Shown piece by piece: positions 44,738 to 56,151 of a stretch of DNA of 64,000 nucleotides. Below the pieces are notes generated by a model. It had not been told where the DNA came from. It searched no databases and saw only the letters and a program-made list of their open reading frames with translations. This stretch comes from Rhodanobacter glycinis (GTDB taxonomy: Bacteria; Pseudomonadota; Gammaproteobacteria; Xanthomonadales; Rhodanobacteraceae), in assembly GCF_900114325.1 (NCBI RefSeq), contig NZ_FOSR01000018.1, forward strand, positions 1-64,000. The letters run 5' to 3'. The position numbers and the translations under genes were made by a program. The first letter of the stretch is position 1. Every line of letters begins with the position of its first letter.

Positions 44738-44892
44738 GAAAATGCTTCACTGCGGAAAGCCCGGCCTACCATGCGATCACGCCGCCGAAAACCATTTGGC
44801 AGCGCACCTGCCGACGGTCGTCGCCGACGGAAGCGCGGGGAAATCAAGCCAACAAGATCGACGGCGACACACTTTTGCGGGAGGGGAACACA

Positions 44893-47859
44893 ATGGTTCT
44901 GAAACACAAGGTGCTGGCACTGGCTGTCGCTTCGGTCTGCCTCGGCATGTGCGCCGTGGCCAACGCCGGAACCGCGCCGCTGGCCAGCCAGCAGCAGGAC
45001 ACGCAGACGACGTCGTCGTCGAACACCAAGACCGACAACAACGGCAAGTCCGACAAGACCACCGACAAGCGCCAGCCGCAGAAGATGGCGGCCGTGCAGG
45101 TGAACGGCTTCGTCAGCAGCATCGAGAATTCGACCGCGCTGAAGCGCAACGCCAACACCATCGTCGAGGCGGTGTCGGCCGAACAGGTCGGCAAGCTGCC
45201 CGGCGTGAGCATCGCCGACACCCTGGGCCGCCTGCCGGGCCTGGCGGTGCAGACCGTCGACGGTCGCCCGCAGGTGCTGACCATCCACGGCCTCGGCCCG
45301 GATTTCTCCACCGCGCTGATCAACGGCGGCCAGCAGGTCAGCACGAACAACAACCGCGACGTGGCGTTCGACCAGTACCCGTCGAGCTGGTTCGACAACG
45401 TGGTGGTGCATCTCTCGCCGGAAGCCAACCTGATCGGCCAGGGCTTGGCCGGCACGGTGGACATGCACACCATTCGCCCGCTGGACAAGAGCGGCCCCGA
45501 AGCCGCGGTGAATGCCAAGTACATCGGCAACAGCATGTCCGAGCTTTCCCCGGGCAAGGGCGTGAGCAACCATGGTTACAACGTCAACGGCGTGTGGGTG
45601 AACCAGTTCGCCGACCACACCATCGGCGTGACCCTGGGCGTGGACCTGGAGAACAATCCGTCGCAGATCGAGCATCAGGCACCGTGGGGTTATCCGACCG
45701 ACAGCAACGGTGACTACGTCATCGGCGGCTCAAAGAACTACGGCATCACCGACTCCATGAAGCGCAACGGCTTCCTGGCCACCGTGCAGTGGCAGCCGAA
45801 CGAGTTCTACACCGGCACCATCGACATCACCGCCGACAACTTCAAGGAAGTGCAGCAGGCCAAGGGCATGGAGCTGCCGCTGGGCTACGGCCCCGATGGC
45901 ATGACGTACCTGACGCCGGGCACGGTTTCCCGCGGCTTCGTTGAAAACGGCACCTATGACCACGTCAACCCGGTCATCCGCAACGATTTCAACAGCACCA
46001 CGGCACGCGTCTACAACTTCAACTGGGACAACAAGTTCCACATCAACGAGAACTGGTCGGCCGACCTGGACGGCAACTACTCGCGCGCCACGCGCCGTGA
46101 TGTGAACCTGGAAAGCTATTCGGGCACCGGCTACTACTACGGTCCCAACGCGTACTACGACCCGGCCACCGGCAGCGTCACCGGCAGCCCGCACGCACCC
46201 AGCGGCAGCTTCGGCTTCAACGAGCTCGGCAATGGCATGCTCTACGTCGATCCCTCGATGAATTACGGCAGCGGCATGGTGCTGACCGATCCGCAAGGCT
46301 GGGGCGCCGGCAACAAGGTGGTGCAGGAAGGCTTCATCAACGCTCCGCACACCGTCGACTACCTGGCCAACCTGCGCCTGAGCGTGGAACGCGACTTCGT
46401 CAGCGGTCCGTTCTCCAGCCTGCAGTTCGGCGCGAGCTACGCCACCCGCAACAAGACCTACAACATCGACCAGAACTTCCTGACCCTGGGCGGTGGTTCG
46501 TTCAGCGCAACGAACACGCCGGTGCTGTCGGCGCCGTTCAGCGGCAGCAGCTGCGCACCGCTGGCGTGGATGGGCATCGGCTCGATGCAGTGCTACAACC
46601 CGTTCTCGCTGATCGCCAACGGCACGCTGACCGAGGTGCCGGTGTTCATGTCCTCGCTGCCGTTGCCGCCGAACTGGAAGGTGCGCGAGCGTGACCTGAA
46701 CCCGTACGTGCAACTCAACATCGACACCTACCTGGGCGGCATCAGCCTGCGCGGCAATGTCGGCATGCAGGTGGATCACACCAACCAGACCTCGACCGGC
46801 GAGCGCGTGGCTCCGGGCAGCGACGTCACCGGCGGCCACACCGACCTGATCCCGGTGTCGGGCGGCACCAGCTACACCCGCTACCTGCCCAGCGCCAACC
46901 TGATCTTCGGCCTGACCGACAATGACGACCTGCGCTTCAGTGCGGCCCGCACCATTGCCCAGCCGCGCATGGACCAGATGAACGCCAGCCAGAACGTGAG
47001 CGGCAACATCACCCACCTGGCCTCGACCGATCCGAACCAGGCGTTCTTCAGCTCCAATGGCGGCAACGCCAAGCTGCTGCCGACCAAGGCCGACAACTAC
47101 AACATCAGCTACGAGCACTACTTCTCCGGCCCGGCCTCCGGCTACCAGTGCAACTCCGCCGACCAGAAGAACTCCGACCTGTGCCGCAGCGGTGGCGGCG
47201 GTGGCTACTTCGCGGTCTCCGGCTACTTCCTCGAACTGAGCGACTACATCGATCCGAACGCGTCCTACCTGTACGACTTCAGCGCGTTCGTGCCGTCGTA
47301 CCTGACCCCGGCGCAAGCGGCCACGCTGGGTACCACGCAAGGCATCGTCTCCGGCCCGACCAACGACGGCCACGGCTACGTGAAGGGCGCCCAGGTCACC
47401 TTGAACCTGCCGTTCAACCTGATCGCCCAGCCGCTGGACGGCTTCGGCGTGATCCTCACCGGCAACCGCACCAAGAGCTCGCTGGTGTACGGCAACAACC
47501 CGTCGCCGATCACCGTGCCGGGCCTGTCGAAGTGGGTTGCCAACGGCACGCTGTACTACCAGCATGCGGGTTTCGAAGCCCGCATCAGCGACAGCTACCG
47601 TTCCAGCTTCCTGGGTGAGGTGTCCGGCATCAGTTCCTCGCGTATCGAGCAGACCTTGAACGGCGGCAGCACCTACGATGCACAGGTGAGCTACAGCTTC
47701 GAACACGGTTCGTTCAAGGGCCTGACCCTGATCGCCACCGGCTCGAACCTGTCGAACAAGATCTTCACCACGTACCAGAACAACGATCCGCGCCAGACGC
47801 AAACCTGGGAACGCTACGGTCGCACCTACTCGCTGGGCGTTTCCTACAAGTTCCAGTAA
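44893..47859 (+). CDS. TonB-dependent outer-membrane receptor, maltodextrin type
   Basis: The 988-residue receptor has a signal peptide (VLALAVASVCLGMCAVANA). A low-complexity Gln/Thr/Asn/Lys linker is followed by the plug domain (VSIADTLGRLPGLAVQTVDG at ~95, then TIHGLGPDFSTALINGG) and a 22-strand barrel ending in SYKFQ. Its length and plug wording match receptors that take up maltodextrins and other oligosaccharides rather than siderophores. It lies directly upstream of the halogenase homologue and amylases. GGAGGGGA precedes ATG 44893, which decides it over an in-frame codon at 44875. A strong terminator follows. Confidence 0.92.
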   Translation: MVLKHKVLALAVASVCLGMCAVANAGTAPLASQQQDTQTTSSSNTKTDNNGKSDKTTDKRQPQKMAAVQVNGFVSSIENSTALKRNANTIVEAVSAEQVGKLPGVSIADTLGRLPGLAVQTVDGRPQVLTIHGLGPDFSTALINGGQQVSTNNNRDVAFDQYPSSWFDNVVVHLSPEANLIGQGLAGTVDMHTIRPLDKSGPEAAVNAKYIGNSMSELSPGKGVSNHGYNVNGVWVNQFADHTIGVTLGVDLENNPSQIEHQAPWGYPTDSNGDYVIGGSKNYGITDSMKRNGFLATVQWQPNEFYTGTIDITADNFKEVQQAKGMELPLGYGPDGMTYLTPGTVSRGFVENGTYDHVNPVIRNDFNSTTARVYNFNWDNKFHINENWSADLDGNYSRATRRDVNLESYSGTGYYYGPNAYYDPATGSVTGSPHAPSGSFGFNELGNGMLYVDPSMNYGSGMVLTDPQGWGAGNKVVQEGFINAPHTVDYLANLRLSVERDFVSGPFSSLQFGASYATRNKTYNIDQNFLTLGGGSFSATNTPVLSAPFSGSSCAPLAWMGIGSMQCYNPFSLIANGTLTEVPVFMSSLPLPPNWKVRERDLNPYVQLNIDTYLGGISLRGNVGMQVDHTNQTSTGERVAPGSDVTGGHTDLIPVSGGTSYTRYLPSANLIFGLTDNDDLRFSAARTIAQPRMDQMNASQNVSGNITHLASTDPNQAFFSSNGGNAKLLPTKADNYNISYEHYFSGPASGYQCNSADQKNSDLCRSGGGGGYFAVSGYFLELSDYIDPNASYLYDFSAFVPSYLTPAQAATLGTTQGIVSGPTNDGHGYVKGAQVTLNLPFNLIAQPLDGFGVILTGNRTKSSLVYGNNPSPITVPGLSKWVANGTLYYQHAGFEARISDSYRSSFLGEVSGISSSRIEQTLNGGSTYDAQVSYSFEHGSFKGLTLIATGSNLSNKIFTTYQNNDPRQTQTWERYGRTYSLGVSYKFQ

Positions 47860-47886
47860 GCGCTTTATCGAAGTGTCTCCCCTGGT

Positions 47887-47921
47887 GCCCCGCTGTGTGC
47901 TTTCCAGCGGGGCCTTTTTTT
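47887..47921 (+). terminator. Rho-independent terminator after the TonB receptor
   Basis: An 8-bp stem GCCCCGCT / AGCGGGGC (47887-47894 with 47906-47913) is followed by CTTTTTTT. It separates the receptor from the halogenase and glycosidase genes, unless read-through is used. Confidence 0.85.
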
Positions 47922-47975
47922 CACGGTCCTGCCGCCGGATCATCGGTGGCAAGGCAACCACGACGGAAGAGGCCC

Positions 47976-49493
47976 ATGAGCGACGACCCGCACGATTCCC
48001 GCATCCGCCACGTGGTGATCGTCGGTGGCGGTACCGCCGGCTGGATGACTGCCGCGCTGCTGGCCAAGGCACTCGGCCGCCGCGTGCAGATCCGCCTGAT
48101 CGAATCGGAACAGATCGGCATCGTCGGCGTGGGCGAGGCAACCATTCCGCAAATCCGCCACATCAACGCCTTCCTCGGCATCGATGAGGACGACATGCTG
48201 CGCGCCACCCACGGCACCTTCAAGCTGGGCGTGCAACTGAACAACTTCGGCCGACTCGGCGATTCCTATCTGCATGCCTTCAGCGATATCGGCCTGCCGC
48301 TGGGGCTGATCGGCTTCCATCACTACTGGCTGCGCAAGCGCGCGAGCGACCCCGCCAACGACCTGTGGTCGTATTCGCTCAATACGCAGACGGCGAACGA
48401 ACACCGCTTCGGCCGCATGGACAAGGTCGGCAGCAGCCCGCTCGGAGGCATCAAGTACGCCTACCATTTCGACGCCGGACTGTACGGCCAATACCTGCGC
48501 CAGCGCTGCGACCCGCAGGTGGTGCAGCGCATCGAGGGCAAGGTGGTCGACGTGCAGCTGCGCGAGGTCGACGGCTTCATCGAATCGGTGCGGCTGGAAA
48601 GCGGCGAGCGCATCGCCGGCGACCTGTTCATCGACTGCTCGGGTTTTCGCGGCCTGCTGATCGAAGGCGCGCTGCACACCGGTTACGAAAGCTGGCAGCA
48701 CTGGCTGCCGTGCGATCGGGCGATGGCCGTGGCCAGCGCGCGCACCGAACCGCTGTGGCCATACACCCGCGCCACCGCACGCAGCGTCGGCTGGCAATGG
48801 CGGGTGCCGTTGCAGCACCGCACCGGCAATGGCCTGGTGTATGCCAGCCAGCATCTCAGCGACGACGAAGCCAGCGCGATGCTGCTGGCCAACCTCGACG
48901 GCGAAGCACTGGGCACGCCGCGTCCACTGCGCTTCACCACCGGCATGCGACGCAAGGCGTGGCAGCGCAACTGCGTAGCGCTGGGTCTGGCCGCCGGTTT
49001 CATGGAGCCGCTGGAATCCACCAGCATCCACCTGATCCAGTCCGGCATCAGCCGGCTGCTGGCGATGTTCCCGGATCGCCACTGCGACCCGGTGCTGGTG
49101 GACGAGTACAACCGGCAGACCCGCTTCGAATACGAAAGCATCCGCGATTTCCTGATCCTGCATTACAAGGCCACCGAGCGCGACGACACCCCGTTCTGGC
49201 GGCAGTGCGCCCACATGGACATTCCGCCCACGCTCGCGCGCAAAATCGAGTTGTTCCGCAGCCACGGCCAGATTTTTCGCGAGCACGAGGAGCTGTTCAC
49301 CGAGGTCGCGTGGTTGCAGGCGATGATCGGCCAGCACATCGAACCGCAGGCCTATCATCCCTTGGCCGATGCGCTGGACGAAACCCGACTGGACGCGTTC
49401 CTCGGCGATATCCGTACCCTGGTAGGACGTGCCGCCGGCAGCCTGCCCGATCATGCGCGCTTCGTCGCCGACCATTGTCTGACCCGCACCTGA
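47976..49493 (+). CDS. Flavin-dependent tryptophan-halogenase family protein
   Basis: The 505-residue FAD protein has the Rossmann motif VVIVGGGTAGWMTAALLAK (~residues 13-31). GVGEATIPQIR and the THGTFKLG segment follow; its K83 sits where halogenases keep the lysine that carries or activates hypohalous acid. The second signature, W-x-W-x-(I/V)-P, is GWQWRVPL near residue 276. Both hallmarks are thus intact, so activity is possible. Genes of this type often follow TonB sugar receptors in Xanthomonadales, and some Xanthomonas members brominate indoles in vitro (from the literature). Its role in sugar uptake is unknown. GGAAGAGG precedes ATG 47976. Confidence 0.88.
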   Translation: MSDDPHDSRIRHVVIVGGGTAGWMTAALLAKALGRRVQIRLIESEQIGIVGVGEATIPQIRHINAFLGIDEDDMLRATHGTFKLGVQLNNFGRLGDSYLHAFSDIGLPLGLIGFHHYWLRKRASDPANDLWSYSLNTQTANEHRFGRMDKVGSSPLGGIKYAYHFDAGLYGQYLRQRCDPQVVQRIEGKVVDVQLREVDGFIESVRLESGERIAGDLFIDCSGFRGLLIEGALHTGYESWQHWLPCDRAMAVASARTEPLWPYTRATARSVGWQWRVPLQHRTGNGLVYASQHLSDDEASAMLLANLDGEALGTPRPLRFTTGMRRKAWQRNCVALGLAAGFMEPLESTSIHLIQSGISRLLAMFPDRHCDPVLVDEYNRQTRFEYESIRDFLILHYKATERDDTPFWRQCAHMDIPPTLARKIELFRSHGQIFREHEELFTEVAWLQAMIGQHIEPQAYHPLADALDETRLDAFLGDIRTLVGRAAGSLPDHARFVADHCLTRT

Positions 49494-49505
49494 GGAGATC
49501 CCGAC

Positions 49506-51092
49506 ATGCCTTCACGCCGATGCCTTGCCTCCCTCGCGCTTGCCACGCTGCTTGCCACAGCGGCGCCCCTGGCGGCAGAAAACTCCGCGCCAAGTGTCCC
49601 CGCAGTGACGGCGAAAGCCCCGTCCGGCGTGTGGTACGAGATCTTCGTGCGCAGCTGGTACGACACCAACGGCGACGGCATCGGCGATCTCGACGGCGTC
49701 ACCGCCAAGCTCGATTACCTGAAATCGCTGGGCGTCAGCGGCATCTGGCTGATGCCGATCAACACCTCGCCCAGCTACCACGGTTACGACGTCACCGATT
49801 ACTACGGCATCAATCCGCAGTACGGCACGCTGGCCGATTTCCGCCACCTGCTGGTCGAGGCGCACAAGCGCGGCATCAAGATCATCATGGACATGGTGAT
49901 CAACCACAGCGGCAACGAGAACCGCTGGTTCAAGGCCGCGCTCGACCCGAAAAGCCCTTATCACGACTGGTACAGCTGGGCGAACAAGTACACCGACCTG
50001 GCCAGCGACAGCGTCACCGGCAGCACCGCCTGGCACGCGACGACGAAGAAATCTGCGCCTGACCAGTACTACCTCGGCATCTTCGCGCCGATCATGCCCG
50101 ATCTGAATTACGACAACCCGGCGGTGCGCGCCGAGATGATCAAGGTGGGCCAGTACTGGCTGAAGCAGGGCGTGGACGGCTTCCGCCTCGACGCCGCCCG
50201 GCACATCTACGAAAACTTTCCGTGGGACGTGGACGATGCTTCCGCACAAGCGAAAAACTTTGCCTGGTGGAACCAGTATCGGCGTGGCCTCGACGCGGTG
50301 AATCCGCACACCTACCTGGTTGGCGAAGTGACCCGCGACCGCGCCAGCGAACTGGCACCGTGGCTGAAGCCGCTGGACGCCGTGTTCAATTTTCCGCTGG
50401 CGAAACAGCTGATCGCCGCCGCCGGCAGCGAACGCAACCTCGGCCTCGGCCCCAGTCTCGACCACACCTATGCCGCCTACGAGGCGGTCGGCGGCGCGGC
50501 GATCAAGGATGCACCGTTCCTGTCCAACCACGACCAGGAACGCGTGATGAGCCAGCTCGACGACAACCCGCAACACATGCGCACGGCCGCCGCGATGCTG
50601 CTCACCCTGCCCGGCGAGCCGTACATCTACTACGGCGAGGAACTCGGCACGCAGGGCAGGAAACCCGATCCCGACCTGCGCCAGCCGATGCGCTGGCAGC
50701 GCTCGTCGACGGCGAAGGGCGAGACCACCTGGGAAGCCGGCAGCCCCGCCAACGGTGCCGATGTTTCAGTCGCGGCCGAACAGACCGATTCGCAGTCGCT
50801 GCTGCACCTGTATACGCGACTGATCCACTGGCGCAGCGAAGTACCCGCCTTGCGTGATGGCGGTTTCCGCGCGTATCCGGAAGCCAGCGATCATCTGGTC
50901 GCATGGGAACGCACCGCGCCGCACGGCACCGTGCTGGTGGTGCACAACCTGTCCGGCCAGACGCAAACGATGGCGCTGGACGTTCCTGGCCGACCGCACT
51001 TTTCCCGTGTGCTGAAACAGACCGGCCCCGGCGCCACGATCCATGCCGACACGCTGAGTGTGCCGGCTTATACCAGCGTGGTGCTGCAGTGA
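49506..51092 (+). CDS. Exported GH13 alpha-amylase/alpha-glucosidase-like enzyme
   Basis: The 528-residue enzyme has a signal peptide (LASLALATLLATAAPLAAE). The GH13 triad is D229 (GFRLDAARH), E274 (LVGEVT) and D343 (FLSNHDQER). The barrel starts at VWYEIFVRSWYDTNGDGIGD, and the C-terminal beta domain is short. Export places it in the periplasm, where it should cut oligosaccharides that pass the receptor. GAGGAGA lies 7 nt ahead of ATG, 12 bp after the halogenase stop, so the genes are cotranscribed. Confidence 0.92.
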   Translation: MPSRRCLASLALATLLATAAPLAAENSAPSVPAVTAKAPSGVWYEIFVRSWYDTNGDGIGDLDGVTAKLDYLKSLGVSGIWLMPINTSPSYHGYDVTDYYGINPQYGTLADFRHLLVEAHKRGIKIIMDMVINHSGNENRWFKAALDPKSPYHDWYSWANKYTDLASDSVTGSTAWHATTKKSAPDQYYLGIFAPIMPDLNYDNPAVRAEMIKVGQYWLKQGVDGFRLDAARHIYENFPWDVDDASAQAKNFAWWNQYRRGLDAVNPHTYLVGEVTRDRASELAPWLKPLDAVFNFPLAKQLIAAAGSERNLGLGPSLDHTYAAYEAVGGAAIKDAPFLSNHDQERVMSQLDDNPQHMRTAAAMLLTLPGEPYIYYGEELGTQGRKPDPDLRQPMRWQRSSTAKGETTWEAGSPANGADVSVAAEQTDSQSLLHLYTRLIHWRSEVPALRDGGFRAYPEASDHLVAWERTAPHGTVLVVHNLSGQTQTMALDVPGRPHFSRVLKQTGPGATIHADTLSVPAYTSVVLQ

Positions 51093-51131
51093 TCGGGCGG
51101 CATGCATCAATGTCCCCCAGCCTCCGACGCC

Positions 51132-51217
51132 GTCATTCCGGCGCAGGCCGGAATCCAGCGACTGCATGGCTTGAGCAGGCGTGGTCGCTACTGGATCCCG
51201 GCCTGCGCCGGGATGAC
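51132..51217. repeat. REP-like inverted repeat, copy 1
   Basis: GTCATTCCGGCGCAGGCCGG at 51132 pairs with CCGGCCTGCGCCGGGATGAC ending at 51217. The arms are ~27 bp around a 30-bp loop. The same element occurs at 55964-56060. Confidence 0.85.
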
Positions 51218-51301
51218 AAGCATGAAAAGCCATTGCCACCTCGTGCGGGAGCCGATTGCCGCCACCGCGAAGCCTCCACTCACCAGCGAGCCCACATCCC
51301 C

Positions 51302-53692
51302 ATGTCCTCCAGCATTCTCCGCACCACCACACGCCGCACACTGACCGCCGCACTCGCCACCGGCCTGCTGCTTGCCGCTCCGGCCCTGTTCGCCACCGCA
51401 GCCCCCACCGCTTCGGCCATCCACGCCGACACGCAAGGCGTCGCCTTCCGCCTCGGCAGCGAACACGTGTCGATCCGTTTCGATGGTGCCGGCGTGGTGC
51501 ACGTGCAGGCACTCCCTGCCGGCGCCAGCGATGCGCATACGCTGGTACTCGACCCGCATGCGAAAGCCGTCGCCGTATCCGGTGCGCACGTGCATGACGA
51601 CGGCACCACGCTCACCCTCACCAGCGATCGGCTGGTAGCGATCTGGCACAAGCAGGCCGACACACTGGAACTGCAGGATGCGCAGCACCACTCGCTGCTC
51701 ACGCTTGATCTCGCCGCGCTGGCCAAGGGCCAGGTCCAACTGACGCACGCCACCGACGACGCGCTGTACGGCATCCACGGCTACGACAAGGACGAGAACG
51801 CTTCCGCCGGCCTGCTGCGCAGCGGCACGCAAGTGGCCAAGGCCGGCGAGCAGGGTTTCGCCGGCGCACCGTTCGTGTGGAGCACCGCCGGTTATGGCGT
51901 GCTGGTGGATAGCGACGGTGCAAGCTACGCGCTAAAAGGCGGCCGCATCGACATCAGCGGCCTGTCCAAGCCGGCGATGGACGTCTATCTGATGGCCGGC
52001 GATCCGCCGCAACTGTTCGGCGAACTGGCCCGGCTCAGCGGCCACGCGCCGCTGTTCCCGAAATGGTCGCTGGGTTTCATCAACAGCCAGTGGGGCATCG
52101 ACGAGAAAGAGTTCCGGCAGATCATCGCCACCTATCGCGCCAAGCACATTCCGCTGGATGCCTTCACCTTCGATTTCGACTGGAAGAACTGGGGCAACGA
52201 CTGGGGCGAATTCAGCTGGAATCCGGTGAAATTCCCCGACGGTCCCACCGGCAAGCTGAAGGCCGACATGGACAAGCTCGGCGTGCACATGACCGGCATC
52301 ATGAAGCCGCGCGTGCACGTGAATACCGTCGAAGGCCATTACGCCACCGCGCATGATCTGTGGCTGCCCGACGAAAAGGTCAGCAACGATTACTTCTCGC
52401 ACAAGCCGGTGAAGGACCTCGATTTCGACAAGCCGGCCACCCGCGCATGGTTTTTCAACAGTGCGCTGAAACACAGCTTCGACACCGGCATCGTCGGCTG
52501 GTGGAACGACGAGGCCGACACCACCAAGAGCGACACCCAGTTCCTCAACATGCAGCGTTCGATCTACGACGGCCAGCGCGCGTATTCCAACCTTCGCGTG
52601 TGGTCGATCAACCGCGACTTCTGGCTCGGCGCGCAACGCTACGCCTACGGCCTGTGGTCGGGCGACATCGACACCGGCTTCAAGAGCATGGCCGCGCAGC
52701 GCCAGCGCATGCTCAGCGCGATCAGCGTGGGCGAGATGCAATGGGGCATGGATGGCGGCGGCTTCAACGGCCATCCGTCGGACGAGAACTACGCGCGCTG
52801 GATCGAGTTCGGCGCGTTCACCCCGATCTTCCGCGTGCACGGCACCTTCGGCCAGAAACGCCAGCCATGGACGTACGGCCCGATCGCCGAGAAGGCCGCG
52901 ACCAAAGCCATCCGCCTGCGCTACAAGTTGCTGCCGTACATGTACGCCTACCAGCATCAGGACCACGCGCACGGCGTCGGCCTGGTGCGACCGCTGGCCT
53001 TCGCCTGGCCGCATGATGCCAAGGTGCGCAACGACACCAGCGCGTGGTTGTTCGGCCAGTGGCTGCTGGTCTCGCCGGTGGTGCAGCAGGGCCAGACGGT
53101 CAAGCACATCTACCTGCCCGCAGGCCGCTGGACCGACTGGTTTACCGGCAAGGTCTACGCCGGCGGCCAGACCATCGCGGTCACGGTCGACGCGAAGAAC
53201 TGGCTCGACATTCCGCTGTTCATCCGCGACGGCGCGATCATCCCCACCTGGCCGCCGATGGACTACGTCGGCCAGCATCCGGTGACGACGCTGAGCGTGG
53301 ACATGTTCCCCGCCGACCACGCCACCCACTTCGACTATTACGACGACGACGGCGACACCTACGCCTACGAACACGGCCACTACTTCAGCCAACAACTGAC
53401 CACGCAGCGCGAAGGCGATTCGGTGCACGTCGACATCGCCGCCAGCCGCGGTAGCTACGCGCCGGCGTTGAAGTTCTATCTGCTGAAGGTCCACGGCGCA
53501 CAGGCGGCGAACGTTACCGATCACGGCCATGCACTGCCCGCGCTCGACAGCCTCGATGCACTGGAACACGCCAATGGCGAAGGCTGGGCACACGGCCACG
53601 ATCGCTACGGCGAGGTGACCTGGGTGCGTGTGGCGGCGGCGAAGGCGCAGGACATTGTGCTCGCGAGCAAAAACCGCAAAAGCACCGAGTGA
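51302..53692 (+). CDS. Exported GH31 alpha-glucosidase/alpha-xylosidase-type enzyme
   Basis: The 796-residue enzyme has a signal peptide (LTAALATGLLLAAPALFA). An N-terminal beta-sandwich spans up to ~250, followed by a TIM barrel. The GH31 nucleophile sits in GWWNDEADT (D403) and the acid/base region in GLWSGDIDTGF (~460). PLDAFTFDFDWKNW is the conserved metal-independent substrate loop. A C-terminal sandwich ends the protein. The ATG at 51302 is chosen because it begins the signal; upstream in-frame codons read through the REP-like repeat. It should remove terminal alpha-linked glucose, or xylose, in the periplasm. Confidence 0.9.
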   Translation: MSSSILRTTTRRTLTAALATGLLLAAPALFATAAPTASAIHADTQGVAFRLGSEHVSIRFDGAGVVHVQALPAGASDAHTLVLDPHAKAVAVSGAHVHDDGTTLTLTSDRLVAIWHKQADTLELQDAQHHSLLTLDLAALAKGQVQLTHATDDALYGIHGYDKDENASAGLLRSGTQVAKAGEQGFAGAPFVWSTAGYGVLVDSDGASYALKGGRIDISGLSKPAMDVYLMAGDPPQLFGELARLSGHAPLFPKWSLGFINSQWGIDEKEFRQIIATYRAKHIPLDAFTFDFDWKNWGNDWGEFSWNPVKFPDGPTGKLKADMDKLGVHMTGIMKPRVHVNTVEGHYATAHDLWLPDEKVSNDYFSHKPVKDLDFDKPATRAWFFNSALKHSFDTGIVGWWNDEADTTKSDTQFLNMQRSIYDGQRAYSNLRVWSINRDFWLGAQRYAYGLWSGDIDTGFKSMAAQRQRMLSAISVGEMQWGMDGGGFNGHPSDENYARWIEFGAFTPIFRVHGTFGQKRQPWTYGPIAEKAATKAIRLRYKLLPYMYAYQHQDHAHGVGLVRPLAFAWPHDAKVRNDTSAWLFGQWLLVSPVVQQGQTVKHIYLPAGRWTDWFTGKVYAGGQTIAVTVDAKNWLDIPLFIRDGAIIPTWPPMDYVGQHPVTTLSVDMFPADHATHFDYYDDDGDTYAYEHGHYFSQQLTTQREGDSVHVDIAASRGSYAPALKFYLLKVHGAQAANVTDHGHALPALDSLDALEHANGEGWAHGHDRYGEVTWVRVAAAKAQDIVLASKNRKSTE

Positions 53693-53724
53693 ATCGCCAC
53701 TCCGACGCAAACCTAGAACTGACT

Positions 53725-55955
<2,231 letters not shown>

Positions 55956-55963
55956 TTCCCGCT

Positions 55964-56060
55964 GTCATCCCGGCGCAGGCCGGGATCCAGTAACGTCAGG
56001 GATAGGTTGTCGCGAAAACCACATGCCTTGCTACTGGATCCCGGCCTGCGCCGGGATGAC
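55964..56060. repeat. REP-like inverted repeat, copy 2
   Basis: GTCATCCCGGCGCAGGCCGG at 55964 pairs with CCGGCCTGCGCCGGGATGAC ending at 56060, arms ~27 bp. It is the same type as copy 1 at 51.1 kb, with a different 43-bp loop. It lies right after the neopullulanase-like stop codon. Confidence 0.85.
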
Positions 56061-56151
56061 GAGCAAAGAGCTGCGTTGACGGAACGCAGCCCAATCAACA
56101 GGAAACACAGACGATGCAGATGACACGAACCCATTCCGCGAGGCGCCCACC

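Larger units (their letters stand above)
44458..44892. other. Divergent regulatory region between glucosidase and TonB receptor
   Basis: This 435-bp gap has no convincing gene. It contains two palindromic operators (44554-44567 and 44724-44737), one about 100 bp from the glucosidase start and one about 155 bp from the receptor start. A possible -10-like GATAAA lies near 44699. It is the likely control point of the maltodextrin locus. Confidence 0.6.

Noticed and set aside
45730-48141. An 803-codon minus-strand open frame opposite the TonB receptor
   Set aside because: It has no motifs or plausible start context, and the plus-strand receptor has clear signal, plug and barrel features.
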